From RHLJ01 sp965247355 (GTDB taxonomy: Bacteria; Bacteroidota; Rhodothermia; Balneolales; Balneolaceae), in contig OZ252011.1 of the NCBI GenBank assembly GCA_965247355.1, forward strand, positions 1,240,001-1,304,000: a stretch of DNA of 64,000 nucleotides, written 5' to 3'. The position numbers and the translations under genes are program-made. Positions within the stretch are counted from its first letter, which is position 1. Each line of letters opens with the position of its first letter. Positions 1-9,484 of this stretch are shown in pieces. The notes under the pieces were generated by a model. That model was not told the origin of the DNA. It saw nothing but the letters and a program-made list of their open reading frames with translations, and ran no database searches.

Positions 1-413
1 GCTGTCTGATTTTTTTCATCTTTAGCAACCATAACAGCTGCTTCTGTGACTCCGGCTATGATTCCTTGGAGTTTCTCAACGTCTTCGTCTGTCTTCCAGT
101 AACGCACTTTTACCGTACGCTCCTTATTCTTTCTGTATTGTCGTATATCTGTAAGCGGGCGACTAAGTCCCGGTGAAGAAACGTTTAACCTGTACTTATT
201 ATCAAGCAATTCATGTGCATCAATAAGAAATCCCAATTCCCTACTGATATCTGCACATTCATCAAGATTTATGCCTCGTTCTTCGCCATCCAGATATACC
301 CATATCTCGGTGCCACCACCGGTTTTAAGTTCCACATCTACCAGAAACAGGCCTTTTTCTTCAGCCAGTGGCGATGCAAGTTCTTTAATTGTTGAGGTTA
401 CGTCTGGATTCAT
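1..413 (-). CDS. rimP: Ribosome maturation factor RimP (partial, C-terminus off window)
   Basis: Reading the minus strand from the ATG at 413 gives 137 codons of an open frame that runs off the left edge. The translation starts MNPDVTSTIKELASPLAEEK and continues with LFLVDVELK, GINLDECADISRELGFLID and NVSSPGLSRPL, the N-terminal alpha/beta domain and the linker motif of RimP, the 30S subunit assembly factor. The start of the C-terminal SH3-like domain (RYWKTDEDVEKLQG) is present. In most bacteria rimP is the first gene of the rimP-nusA-infB operon, so nusA probably lies further left; that part is not visible. A terminator-like hairpin lies in its leader at 432-460. Confidence 0.93.
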   Translation of the reverse strand, partial: MNPDVTSTIKELASPLAEEKGLFLVDVELKTGGGTEIWVYLDGEERGINLDECADISRELGFLIDAHELLDNKYRLNVSSPGLSRPLTDIRQYRKNKERTVKVRYWKTDEDVEKLQGIIAGVTEAAVMVAKDEKNQT

Positions 414-431
414 ACAGCAAATTTCAAAAAC

Positions 432-460
432 AAAAAAAGTGAGTGCCTTTCGACGCTCAC
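432..460 (-). promoter_or_regulatory. Terminator-like hairpin in the rimP leader (possible attenuator)
   Basis: On the minus strand GTGAGCG (460-454) can pair with CACTCAC (445-439, one G-T pair) around a short loop, followed at once by seven T residues (438-432). This is the form of an intrinsic terminator. It lies only about 20 bases before the rimP ATG and no minus-strand gene is seen directly upstream, because the next gene at 693 is divergent. It may therefore attenuate the rimP operon. The role is inferred. Confidence 0.5.
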
Positions 461-641
461 CGAGCCCTGAAGATAGCTTTATTAAGTCTAAATTTCAATG
501 AATTGAGAATGTTTTGTTTTAGTGGACTGGCTTGAAGTAACGCCGCATATTTTACTATTGATATACTTCCGTTCCGTAAGTGGAAAGTTACCTGTCCCCG
601 ACTGTATTTATTTGATCATAAAAAAATCTTTTCCCGCTTTT

Positions 642-670
642 TTGAACTGCATTTTATATCATCATACATT
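642..670 (+). promoter_or_regulatory. Possible sigma70-like promoter of the BNR-repeat gene
   Basis: TTGAAC (642-647) and TACATT (665-670) are 17 bases apart and end 22 bases before the ATG at 693. Both boxes are imperfect, and promoter consensus in this lineage may differ (TTG / TAnnTTTG), so this is a weak call. No Shine-Dalgarno sequence precedes the ATG. Confidence 0.25.
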
Positions 671-692
671 CAATAAACAAAACTAACTATCC

Positions 693-3476
693 ATGCGTTT
701 TTTATTTTCTGCGGTACTTTTTATCTGCTCAACCTCACTTTTTGCTCAGCCGGTATCCCCTTCTTCTGTTACTGAGATGGAAGCTTCAATTAAACAAAGA
801 GCTGAACTAAGAGCTAATTCCATTTTCAAAGATTACCCGATACGATCGGTTGGACCTGTGGTAATGAGTGGACGAGTTACCGATTTAGCAGTACATCCTG
901 ATAATCCCAGAGTTTTTTATGTGGGATTTGGATCCGGTGGTGTATTCAAAACTACCAACAGTGGTAATACGATGGAGCCAATTTTTGATCATCAGGACGG
1001 AGCACTTGGAGTTGGAGATATGGAATTATCGAGAGCTAATCCGGATATCCTATGGGTTGGAACCGGAGAAAATAACAGTAGTCGTTCTACCTATGCCGGA
1101 ACGGGTGTGTATAAAAGCATGGATGCAGGAAAAACATGGATTTTCAGTGGATTAAGAGGGTCACAGCATATAGGACGAATAGTGAGTCACCCAACCGACG
1201 AAAATACCGTTTGGGTTGCAAGTCTTGGAGCTTTGTATAGTTCAAATTCGGTTCGTGGAGTCTATAAAACAACCGATGGTGGCGAAACTTGGGATCGCAC
1301 CTTGTTTATAAACGACAGCACCGGAGTAGTGGATTTAGTGATTCATCCTACTAATCCTGATATCCTGTGGGCATCAGCCTGGGAGAAAGATCGAAAGACC
1401 TGGAATTTTAAAGAAAGCGGTGCAGGATCGGGGATTTATAAATCCACAGATGGCGGAGAAAGCTGGAATAAAATCACTACTGGATTACCCGATGGAGCTC
1501 ATGTAGGTCGTATTGGGCTAGATATCAGCCAATCGAATCCAAATGTATTATATGCATCGGTTGATAATCAATTTGAGACAAAAACAGAGGTAGAATCTGA
1601 AGGATTAACTTCTGCCGATTTTGTAGATATGAGTAAAAGAAATTTTCTTCGGTTGTCCGATAAAGAACTCAATAGTTATTTAAGAGATAATAGATTCCCC
1701 ACCGAATATACAGCTACAAGTGTAAAAGCAGATGTGGAAGCTGATAAATATGAGCCCAGAGCTTTAGCTGATTATCTGGGTGATGCCAACGCCGCACTAT
1801 TCGATACTGAAATCAAAGGATTGGAAGTGTATCGCTCGAATGATGGAGGAGAAAGCTGGGAGCTTGTGAATACCTACCCTCTTGAAGGCGTGGTATTTAC
1901 TTATGGTTATTATTTTGGTGAAATTCGCGTAGATCCAAATGATCCTGAGACAATTTATACATGGGGAGTTCCACTTCTTAAATCCACAGATGGCGGTAAA
2001 ACATGGGATGAGAAAGCAGATAACCAACCTGTTCATGTAGATCATCACGCTATGTGGATCAACCCGAATGATTCAGAGCATATTTTACTCGGGAATGATG
2101 GCGGTCTTTATGAGAGTCATGATGGAGGTGAAAACTTCATTCACCATAATGTGGTCGCTGTTGGTCAGTTCTATACCGTAAATGTTGATATGGAAGAACC
2201 TTACAATATTTATGGCGGGTTACAGGATAACGGAACCTTCATGGGGCCTTCTACCTCTACTGGAGATCGCAATCAGCCATGGACAAGGATTGGTGGCGGT
2301 GATGGAATGCATGTTATTCCACATCCAGAAAACTCTGACATCGTTTATACCGGTTTCCAGTATGGGAATTATGTGCGTCGTGATTTGGCGAAAGGAGAAG
2401 CAGCCCGCATCACTCCTGTTCATGATCTTGGAGAACCACGCTATCGCTACAACTGGAATACGCCGGTAAATATGAGCCATCACAACCCAGAGATTATATA
2501 CTTTGGATCACAGAGACTTAATCGCTCGTTTAACGAAGGTAAAGAATGGAAAGCAATCAGCCCTGATTTAACCGATGATCTTCCCAATGGTGATGTCCCC
2601 TACTCTACTCTAACCACTATCGCTGAATCGCCTCTTTCTTTTGATATAATCTGGGTGGGATCTGATGATGGTAATATTCATGTTACTACTAATGCAGGAA
2701 GTTCATGGACGAATGTTTCGGATAATCTCCCTCAAAAACTATGGGTGAGTGAAATTCATGCTTCGAAGTATGATAAAGGAACCGCATATGCATCTTTAAA
2801 TGGTTACCGCTGGGATAATTTTGAGACTCATTTGTACAAAACTACTGACTATGGCCAAAGCTGGACATCAGTAAAAGGGAATCTCCCGGATGAAGTTGCG
2901 AATGTAATTATTCAGGATCCGGTGAATCCTTCCATTCTTTATGCGGGACTGGATTTTGGTAGCTATGTAAGTTTTGATGATGGAAAAAAATGGCATTATC
3001 TGGTTAATATGCCAAATGTGGCTTCTTATGATATGATTATTCATCCACGGGAACTGGAGTTAGTTGTTGCTACTCACGGTCGTAGCATGTGGGTGATGGA
3101 TGTGAAGCCTCTTCATCAAATTGCAGATCGTATGGGGGAAGCGATCACAGCCATCAAACCAGAGTCTTTTCGCTCATCAAACAGATGGGGGAATCAACGT
3201 GCCCAATGGGATGATGTATTTATGTCTGAAGTTAAATTCGTCTACTTCCTCGGGAAAAGTGGCATGGAACAGAATGTAGAAATAGAAATTAAGGATGAAG
3301 ACGGAACAACCATTTCAACTTTAGAAACACAAGGTTCCCACGGATTCAATACCTTTACGTGGAATTTAGTAACCGGAGAAAATGAAGACGGCTACAAATT
3401 CCTTGAAAAGGGAACATATACATTATCATTTAAGACAGGACGCGCATCACATGAGGTTCAATTCGAGATTAAGTAA
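693..3476 (+). CDS. Secreted BNR/VPS10-like (sortilin-type) beta-propeller protein
   Basis: This 927-residue protein begins with a signal peptide (MRFLFSAVLFICSTSLFAQ). It contains repeated Asp-box/BNR motifs of the form S/T-x-D-x-G-x-x-W near residues 139, 192, 247, 379, 427, 475, 664 and 714 (for example KSTDGGESW and KTTDYGQSW). These fold as one or two beta-propellers. The last 110 residues resemble a FlgD-like Ig domain (GFNTFTWNL). The family is common in Bacteroidota and is often named VPS10 domain-containing or sialidase-like, but Asp boxes do not by themselves prove glycosidase activity and I see no sialidase FRIP or catalytic Tyr/Glu signature. No NYPNPFNP sorting domain is present. 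Its 3' end overlaps the next gene by 26 bases. Confidence 0.85.
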   Translation: MRFLFSAVLFICSTSLFAQPVSPSSVTEMEASIKQRAELRANSIFKDYPIRSVGPVVMSGRVTDLAVHPDNPRVFYVGFGSGGVFKTTNSGNTMEPIFDHQDGALGVGDMELSRANPDILWVGTGENNSSRSTYAGTGVYKSMDAGKTWIFSGLRGSQHIGRIVSHPTDENTVWVASLGALYSSNSVRGVYKTTDGGETWDRTLFINDSTGVVDLVIHPTNPDILWASAWEKDRKTWNFKESGAGSGIYKSTDGGESWNKITTGLPDGAHVGRIGLDISQSNPNVLYASVDNQFETKTEVESEGLTSADFVDMSKRNFLRLSDKELNSYLRDNRFPTEYTATSVKADVEADKYEPRALADYLGDANAALFDTEIKGLEVYRSNDGGESWELVNTYPLEGVVFTYGYYFGEIRVDPNDPETIYTWGVPLLKSTDGGKTWDEKADNQPVHVDHHAMWINPNDSEHILLGNDGGLYESHDGGENFIHHNVVAVGQFYTVNVDMEEPYNIYGGLQDNGTFMGPSTSTGDRNQPWTRIGGGDGMHVIPHPENSDIVYTGFQYGNYVRRDLAKGEAARITPVHDLGEPRYRYNWNTPVNMSHHNPEIIYFGSQRLNRSFNEGKEWKAISPDLTDDLPNGDVPYSTLTTIAESPLSFDIIWVGSDDGNIHVTTNAGSSWTNVSDNLPQKLWVSEIHASKYDKGTAYASLNGYRWDNFETHLYKTTDYGQSWTSVKGNLPDEVANVIIQDPVNPSILYAGLDFGSYVSFDDGKKWHYLVNMPNVASYDMIIHPRELELVVATHGRSMWVMDVKPLHQIADRMGEAITAIKPESFRSSNRWGNQRAQWDDVFMSEVKFVYFLGKSGMEQNVEIEIKDEDGTTISTLETQGSHGFNTFTWNLVTGENEDGYKFLEKGTYTLSFKTGRASHEVQFEIK

Positions 3477-3945
3477 GCTTTTATTATTTACTCTGACGGC
3501 TTTTTTTGCTGTCAATTGTGGATCTGAAAAAACAGACCCAGCCGAGAACAATCAACCTAAAGGAAGAATTGTTACTCCGGAGAGCGAATTGACTTTCCTC
3601 AATGAAGCAGGTGAGGAAATAACTAGCCTTAACATTTCAATCGCTGATTTACCTGATGAGCGCAATCAGGGATTGATGGATGTACGAACCATGCCTCAGG
3701 ATGTAGGGATGCTTTTCATATTTGATGGAGACGCACCTCGTAGCTTTTGGATGGCTAACACCCCCCTGCCACTTGATATTATGTATGTGAATAGTGATAG
3801 TGTGATCGTACGAATATATCAGAACACAACTCCATTTTCCGAGAACAGCCTCCCTTCAGAAGCTCCTGCTCAGTTCGTGGTTGAGACAAACGGAGGATAC
3901 TCACTTACCCATGGTATCACCGAAGGAATGAAAATTCGATTTTAG
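3451..3945 (+). CDS. DUF192 family lipoprotein
   Basis: The ATG at 3451 gives a 164-residue protein with a lipoprotein-type signal (MRFNSRLSKLLLFTLTAF..NC). An earlier in-frame ATG at 3382 would place a charged 23-residue leader before the signal peptide, so 3451 is preferred. The mature part matches DUF192: LPDERNQGLMDVRTMPQDVGMLFIF, then FWMANTPLPLDIMYVN, and a C-terminal FVVETNGGYSLTHGI. DUF192 proteins are small, mostly exported beta-rich domains of unknown function. The start lies inside the 3' end of the preceding propeller gene in another frame, which suggests translational coupling. The family is confident, the function unknown. Confidence 0.85.
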   Translation: MRFNSRLSKLLLFTLTAFFAVNCGSEKTDPAENNQPKGRIVTPESELTFLNEAGEEITSLNISIADLPDERNQGLMDVRTMPQDVGMLFIFDGDAPRSFWMANTPLPLDIMYVNSDSVIVRIYQNTTPFSENSLPSEAPAQFVVETNGGYSLTHGITEGMKIRF

Positions 3946-4018
3946 GCAAAATTCTCTTTTTTGCTGTTCCATTTAAAAAGCTTTTCTTATTAGGGAATCA
4001 ATCTTTACATCTATACCA

Positions 4019-5740
4019 ATGAAAAAAATCTATTCATCTGTCACTTTTCTAATACTTCTTTCGATTACTCTTTCATCACCTGCAGCTGCTTGGTTCCAAA
4101 ATAGTGGACCTTCAACCCCGGAAGTATTAGTAGATGGAGTTGAAATTTCCTCAGTTGTATCTTTGATACCAGATGGCACTGTACGCATTAGTTTTAATAA
4201 ATCAGACAGCACCTTATATCTGCTAACTCAAAATGGGGATTTATTTAGTGTCAATTTAGAAAGAGGATTCACTGCCAGAGTTCAGAGAAATACTGATCAT
4301 GACCTTGAAGATACGCAAGGACTGGATATCTCAGAAGATGGTACATTTTATATTGTAGGGAACCTGAGGAATAATGCTAACTCAACAAATGTAGCAGTTA
4401 TCAAAAGAGGAACCCGTGATGGTGATAACTGGACATGGGAAACCGTTGCAGAAACCGAACCATATCCTCTCAGCAATACTGCCTTCGATCATATAGCAAA
4501 TGGAATAGTTGTAAGCCCGGACGGCTCAACATTGTATATCAATAGTGGTTCAAGAACAGATCATGGGGAAGTTCATGATGTAAACGGACAATACCCAAAT
4601 CTTCGCGAAGCCCCACTAACTGCTAAGATTCTTACGGTACCTGCTGATACTACTGACGCAATTTTAGAGAACGATTTAGGTGCACTTAAAAGTAAAGGAT
4701 TTATTTATGCTGAAGGAACACGCAATAGCTTCAGCCTGGCTTTTGATGGAGAAGGAAACCTGTTCGGAACAGAAAATGCAGGCGACCGTGATGATTCCGA
4801 AGAACTAAACTGGCTCAGAGAAGGTCACCATTATGGTTTTCCTTGGGTGATTGGCGGTAATGACACTCCGATGCAATACGAAGGTTTTGATCCTGATAAC
4901 GATCCTTTCATCCCACAAAACTCTACCGCTGCTGATCTTGGCACTTTTTACAATGACCCAAATTACCCCAACCGACCTGAAGGAGTTACTTTCACCGATG
5001 CTATCACAAATATTGGTCCTGATGCCGATACCTATCGCGATGCCGAGGATGGTACGATTAAAGATGCCAGTGATGAAGAGACCACTATTACTACCTTCTC
5101 TTCTCATCTCTCCCCGCTTGGACTCGTTTTTGATCAGGACGAAGCATTAAGCGGTGATTATGCCGGAGATGGATTTATGCTCGGATTTTCAGGTGGTACT
5201 CAGGGAGATGCTTTTCTGCTAACCAGAATGGATTATCATGGAGAAGATTTGATTCATTTGGACTTCACCAAAACAGAAGATAATTACCAGATTTCAGCAA
5301 CCAGTCTGGTTCGGGGATTCCTTAATCCTATTGATGCTGAAATTGTAGGTAATGTTATTTATTTGGTAGAACATAAAAACAATAGCTGGTTAAACACTAA
5401 TAATACAGTACAGATGTATGCTGTCACACTTCCTGCTGCAGGAACTAATACTGAAAATACTACTGACCTCGCCAAGGATTTCAAGCTTTATCAAAATTAC
5501 CCGAATCCATTTAACCCAACCACTCAAATTCAGTTTGATTTACCTGTCGCTGGATTTGTTGAACTGGAAGTGTACAACGCTATTGGACAGAAAGTTACTT
5601 CACTGATAAACCAGCAAATGAATGCTCAGAAACATGAGGTAATGTTCAATGCTGCTAATCTTAATTCCGGAATATATTTATACTCATTGAAAGTAGACGG
5701 AGAGAGAATGTTAACTCGAAAGATGCTACTCCTGAAGTAA
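4019..5740 (+). CDS. Secreted PQQ-dehydrogenase-like beta-propeller with T9SS sorting domain (paralogue 1)
   Basis: The 573-residue product has a signal peptide (MKKIYSSVTFLILLSITLSSPAAA). Its propeller resembles the glucose/sorbosone dehydrogenase (GSDH) fold: VQGLDISxDG-like blades, GTRNSFSLAFDGEGNLFGTENAGDRDDSEELNWL, and HYGFPWVIGGNDTP. The last 80 or so residues are a T9SS type A sorting domain (YQNYPNPFNPTTQIQF, VYNAIGQKV, LNSGIYLYSL, ending RKMLLLK), so export through the outer membrane is expected. Whether it binds PQQ or oxidises a sugar cannot be told from sequence. The gene at 6001 is a close paralogue. No Shine-Dalgarno sequence is visible. Confidence 0.85.
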   Translation: MKKIYSSVTFLILLSITLSSPAAAWFQNSGPSTPEVLVDGVEISSVVSLIPDGTVRISFNKSDSTLYLLTQNGDLFSVNLERGFTARVQRNTDHDLEDTQGLDISEDGTFYIVGNLRNNANSTNVAVIKRGTRDGDNWTWETVAETEPYPLSNTAFDHIANGIVVSPDGSTLYINSGSRTDHGEVHDVNGQYPNLREAPLTAKILTVPADTTDAILENDLGALKSKGFIYAEGTRNSFSLAFDGEGNLFGTENAGDRDDSEELNWLREGHHYGFPWVIGGNDTPMQYEGFDPDNDPFIPQNSTAADLGTFYNDPNYPNRPEGVTFTDAITNIGPDADTYRDAEDGTIKDASDEETTITTFSSHLSPLGLVFDQDEALSGDYAGDGFMLGFSGGTQGDAFLLTRMDYHGEDLIHLDFTKTEDNYQISATSLVRGFLNPIDAEIVGNVIYLVEHKNNSWLNTNNTVQMYAVTLPAAGTNTENTTDLAKDFKLYQNYPNPFNPTTQIQFDLPVAGFVELEVYNAIGQKVTSLINQQMNAQKHEVMFNAANLNSGIYLYSLKVDGERMLTRKMLLLK

Positions 5741-5783
5741 GTCAAAAGCTTCTCCCTATCTTCCTATTTCAATTTGCGTAGTT

Positions 5784-5889
5784 GCAATTAATTGCGCTAG
5801 AGAGCCTTGCACAGATAGCAGTCTCACTCGCCCTTAGCATAAAAAAGGAATGATGATCAGGTTTTTAGAATGTTAAGATTCGTTAACAT
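5784..5889. promoter_or_regulatory. Palindromes between the two propeller paralogues
   Basis: The 260-base gap between the paralogues contains a perfect 12-base palindrome GCAATTAATTGC (5784-5795) and an inverted repeat ATGTTAA/TTAACAT (5870-5876 and 5883-5889), followed by another TGTTAA. These could be operator sites or chance in AT-rich DNA. Nothing else gene-like is seen in the gap. Confidence 0.2.
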
Positions 5890-6000
5890 CCTGTTAAATC
5901 TCAATTATATTTTTTTAGTGTCATTTTTACATTTATTATTTAGAGTAATAAAAGCGGTTCCAAATATTTGCCGTAAAATTAAGAACAGACTAAATAATTG

Positions 6001-7713
6001 ATGAAATTTAAATCACTACTATCACTCACATTATTAAGCTTCATTCTTGTTAATGTTTCTTTAGCTCAACCTACATCTGAGGTTGAAGGCGTTTCTGTTT
6101 CAGCTGTTGTAAACGCCCCTTTTGAAGCTCTTAAGTTATCACTAAACGCTGCTGATGGTTCCCTGTATATACTATCGCAGAATGGAGCTATATACCGGTT
6201 AACTCAAAGAGCAAACAGACCTCCTACAACTACCGAAATACAAAATTCTTCTGACCATGGACTGAGCAATGTTCAAGGAATGGACATCTCTTCAGATGGA
6301 AAAGTTTTTATTGTAGGTAATATACTTGATAATCAAGGTAATGACCCTTCATATACCAATATTGGTGTAATCAAAAGGGCTACAATTGATGATGGAACCT
6401 GGACTTGGGAAACAGTTGCTACTACTGATCCCTGGCCGATAAGTAATACCGATTTTGATCATGTGATGAATGAAATCGTGATTACCCCTGATGATAAAAT
6501 GCTTTATATCAATAGTGGGTCAAGAACTGATCATGGGGAAGAACAACCTGTTCGGGTTCAAGGTGGGCCTGAAGAAGGGCTATACCCTGGTTTAAGGGAA
6601 ACCCCATTAACTGCAAAAATTCTAAGTGTTCCTGCCGATACTACTGATGCACTTTTAAAAAATGATCTCGACTATTTAATTGAAAATGATTTCATCTTTG
6701 CATTCGGTACCAGAAATAGTTTTGGGATGACATTTGATGCAAACGGAGAGCTTTTCTCTGCTGATAATGCCGGAGAGCGGGACGATCCGGGTGAATTCAA
6801 CTGGTTGCAAAAAGGGAAACACTATGGGTTCCCTTGGCGAATTGGTGGTAATGACACTCCGATGCAATACCCGGATTATGATTATACAGAAGATCCTTTG
6901 TTCAATGCTGTTGGTCGGGAAGATTTATTTTACAACGACCCTGACTATCCGGCCAAACCTGATACCATAGATTTTGTTGAGCCAATTTTAAACTATGGAC
7001 CTGATGGTGTGAATTATGTAGACTATAGTACCGGAGAAGTTATGAATGCATTTGAGCAGGATACTGCAATTTCTTCTTTTACTGCACACCGTTCATCGTT
7101 AGGATTAATCTTCGATAGGGATAGTGTATTAACTGGTGAATACACCGGTGATGCATTTATTCTGGCATTTACCGGAGGTAACGATCCTTTCTTTCTACTG
7201 AGAACCATGGAAGATGATGGGGAAGCACTAATGCATTTAGAGCTTACTAAAACCGAAGACACCTATACCATGACCAGTAAAACTCTTGTATCTGGATTTT
7301 TAAACCCTATCGATTCCGAAATGATTGATGGGGAAATTTATGTACTTGAGTTCGGTAACTCATGGTTAAACAGTCGGGAAAACACCAGAATCTGGAAAGT
7401 GAGTTTTGCAGGTCCGGTTAACAACGAAAGAGAACATACAAATCCAGAAAAGTTCTCTCTTTCCCAGAATTACCCAAATCCATTTAACCCGACTACTGTT
7501 ATTAATTACAATTTAAAGAATGCAGGACTAGTAACTCTTAACGTATATAACGCCCTCGGGCAAAAAGTGGAGACTTTGGTTAATGCCGGAAAAAGTGCAG
7601 GAACTCATCAAATTACTTTTGATGCTTCTTCACTGACATCCGGAATTTATTTCTACACATTAAATGTGAATGGAAATTTCATTCAAAGCAGAAAGATGAT
7701 GCTTATTAAATAA
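6001..7713 (+). CDS. Secreted PQQ-dehydrogenase-like beta-propeller with T9SS sorting domain (paralogue 2)
   Basis: The start chosen is the ATG at 6001 (570 residues); a TTG directly before it at 5998 adds only one residue. A signal peptide (MKFKSLLSLTLLSFILVNVSLAQ) is followed by the same propeller as in the gene at 4019. Shared blocks include NSGSRTDHGE, LTAKIL.VPADTTDA, GTRNSFG, HYGFPWRIGGNDTPMQY and LNPIDSE. The C-terminal sorting domain reads SQNYPNPFNPTTVINYN and ends RKMMLIK. It differs mainly by short insertions, for example a proline- and glycine-rich loop after HGEEQP. The two genes are a tandem duplication. A good intrinsic terminator follows at 7736. Confidence 0.87.
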   Translation: MKFKSLLSLTLLSFILVNVSLAQPTSEVEGVSVSAVVNAPFEALKLSLNAADGSLYILSQNGAIYRLTQRANRPPTTTEIQNSSDHGLSNVQGMDISSDGKVFIVGNILDNQGNDPSYTNIGVIKRATIDDGTWTWETVATTDPWPISNTDFDHVMNEIVITPDDKMLYINSGSRTDHGEEQPVRVQGGPEEGLYPGLRETPLTAKILSVPADTTDALLKNDLDYLIENDFIFAFGTRNSFGMTFDANGELFSADNAGERDDPGEFNWLQKGKHYGFPWRIGGNDTPMQYPDYDYTEDPLFNAVGREDLFYNDPDYPAKPDTIDFVEPILNYGPDGVNYVDYSTGEVMNAFEQDTAISSFTAHRSSLGLIFDRDSVLTGEYTGDAFILAFTGGNDPFFLLRTMEDDGEALMHLELTKTEDTYTMTSKTLVSGFLNPIDSEMIDGEIYVLEFGNSWLNSRENTRIWKVSFAGPVNNEREHTNPEKFSLSQNYPNPFNPTTVINYNLKNAGLVTLNVYNALGQKVETLVNAGKSAGTHQITFDASSLTSGIYFYTLNVNGNFIQSRKMMLIK

Positions 7714-7735
7714 GCCAGAATTTAAAAAAAATCTA

Positions 7736-7766
7736 AAGGCAGGCTTAATAAAAGTCTGCCTTTTTT
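7736..7766. terminator. Bidirectional intrinsic terminator
   Basis: AGGCAG (7737-7742) pairs with CTGCCT (7756-7761), followed by a T run on the plus strand (7761-7766). On the minus strand the same stem is followed by T-rich sequence. It separates the convergent propeller gene (ends 7713) and fbp (ends 7765). Confidence 0.75.
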
Positions 7767-8799
7767 ATTTCGGCAAGACTTCTTCTTCCGCATGTTCAAA
7801 CAAAAAGTCCAACACGCTTTCTACATTTTCTTTAGAGCCTATATATACCGGTGTACGCTGATGAATTGAATCGGGTTGAATTTCCATTATACGCTTTTCA
7901 CCGTTGGTAGCCATTCCTCCTGCCTGTTCAATAATAAAGCTCAATGGATTGCATTCATACATCAAACGTAGCTTCCCGTCGGGATATCTTTTACTGTGTG
8001 GATAGATAAAGATTCCACCTTTTATGAGAGTTCGATGGATATCTGCCACCATTGAGCCTATGTAGCGTGCTGAATAAGGCCTACCCGACTCAGGGTCCTC
8101 CTCCTGGCAATATTTAATATACTTCTTCAACCCCAGATCCCAGGAATTGTAACTTCCCTCGTTGATGCTGTAAATAGTTCCGCATTCCGGCATCTGAACT
8201 TTTCTTTCGGTGAGAATAAACTCCCCGATACTGGGATCAAGCGTAAATAATGAAACACCAAGTCCGGTCGTGTATGAAAGCGTGGTACTTGAACCATATA
8301 ATACATATCCGGCAGCTACCTGACGTGTTCCCGGTTGGAGTGCATCCTCTTCTTTTACCTGAGGATCAAAACGTGGCTCGCGCATATAAATAGAAAAAAT
8401 AGAACCAATCGATACATTCACATCAATATTTGATGAACCATCTAATGGATCAAGATAAACGATATATTTGCCTCCCTGACTCCTTAATCTGACTATCCCA
8501 TCATTTTCTTCGGAGATCACCATACAGGTAATTGATGAGCGCTCTAAAGCAGAAATCAACTGCTGATCAGCAAAGGTGTCTAGTTTTTTAACCGACTCGC
8601 CGTGCACATTTGTTGATCCCTCATTCCCAAGAATATTGGTGATACCAGCTTTGTTCACTTCCCGGGATATAATCTTGGCGGCTAAACCAATATCTCTTAG
8701 TAATTGTGAGAGCTCTCCTGTTGCCCCCGGAAATCTGTTTTGTGATTGAATGATGAACTCTTCGAGAGTGACTAACCGATCATTCTGTTTTAAATCCAT
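7765..8799 (-). CDS. fbp: Class 1 fructose-1,6-bisphosphatase
   Basis: The 344-residue product has the usual length and the diagnostic motifs of class I FBPase: TFADQQLI, the metal-site sequences ISEE and DPLDGSSNIDVN, YGSSTTL in the phosphate-binding region, and NPLSFIIEQAGG near the C-terminus. It hydrolyses fructose 1,6-bisphosphate to fructose 6-phosphate in gluconeogenesis, in the cytosol, with Mg2+. The gene is preceded by a 93-base gap from coaE on the same strand and may have its own promoter. The stop codon sits inside the shared terminator. Confidence 0.95.
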   Translation of the reverse strand: MDLKQNDRLVTLEEFIIQSQNRFPGATGELSQLLRDIGLAAKIISREVNKAGITNILGNEGSTNVHGESVKKLDTFADQQLISALERSSITCMVISEENDGIVRLRSQGGKYIVYLDPLDGSSNIDVNVSIGSIFSIYMREPRFDPQVKEEDALQPGTRQVAAGYVLYGSSTTLSYTTGLGVSLFTLDPSIGEFILTERKVQMPECGTIYSINEGSYNSWDLGLKKYIKYCQEEDPESGRPYSARYIGSMVADIHRTLIKGGIFIYPHSKRYPDGKLRLMYECNPLSFIIEQAGGMATNGEKRIMEIQPDSIHQRTPVYIGSKENVESVLDFLFEHAEEEVLPK

Positions 8800-8892
8800 A
8801 TCATAAACTTAGTTATTGGAAGCGCTTTTCTGATAAATATACGAATGTTTTATTCAGATATTGAACAACTAATTAAATTCTAATTGACCAAT

Positions 8893-9480
8893 TTATTTGA
8901 GTAAAGCGAAAATCCTTTCAGCCTCTTTTTCTAGGTCATCAAGGGTTTCATTATTCTCCACTACAAAATCAGCGAGATTAGTTTTTTTTGTAAAGTCAGG
9001 CTGTTTTGAAATTCGCTCTTTCACCTTTTCATTGGATGATTTGTCTCTTTGTACTGTTCTTTTTATGCGCTCTTTCTCATCGGCCAAAACAAGAATAACG
9101 TAGTCTAACTCTTGAGGCCTGCCATTGTTCAACAGGATAGCTGCCTCTTTCACAAATACTTCTTCTCCCTCTTTCTCTTTAGATTCTGCAAGTGTTTTTA
9201 TCCGCTCCCCTAAAACAGGATGTACAATATTATTTAACTCTTCTACTCTCCCTTTCGCAAAGGCTTCCTCAGCAAGATATTCCCTGTTCAGACTCCCATC
9301 TTCGAAATAAGCTTCATCCCCAAAAGTTTGTTTGATCGAAGCAATCAATTCAGAATCAGTGACCATCAATTCTTTAGCGAAATTATCGGCATAAAGAACA
9401 TAGGCTCCTAGCTTTTCCATTTTCCTGCAAAAAGCTGTTTTACCTGACCCTATTCCTCCGGTAACTCCGACTCTAATCAT
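8893..9480 (-). CDS. coaE: Dephospho-CoA kinase
   Basis: This 195-residue protein starts MIRVGVTGGIGSGKTAF, the P-loop of CoaE, and continues with YADNFAKELM, LNNIVHPVLGERI and a C-terminal VENNETLDDLEKEAERI helix, all typical of the family. It phosphorylates dephospho-CoA in the last step of coenzyme A synthesis. The ATG at 9480 lies four bases after the prfB stop codon, so the two are probably co-transcribed and translationally coupled. The length is normal for CoaE (about 200). Confidence 0.95.
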   Translation of the reverse strand: MIRVGVTGGIGSGKTAFCRKMEKLGAYVLYADNFAKELMVTDSELIASIKQTFGDEAYFEDGSLNREYLAEEAFAKGRVEELNNIVHPVLGERIKTLAESKEKEGEEVFVKEAAILLNNGRPQELDYVILVLADEKERIKRTVQRDKSSNEKVKERISKQPDFTKKTNLADFVVENNETLDDLEKEAERIFALLK

Positions 9481-9484
9481 GTCA

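Noticed and set aside
693..3476. Sialidase function for the BNR-repeat protein
   Set aside because: Asp boxes are present but no arginine triad or FRIP motif could be identified; the VPS10/sortilin-like fold is the safer description.
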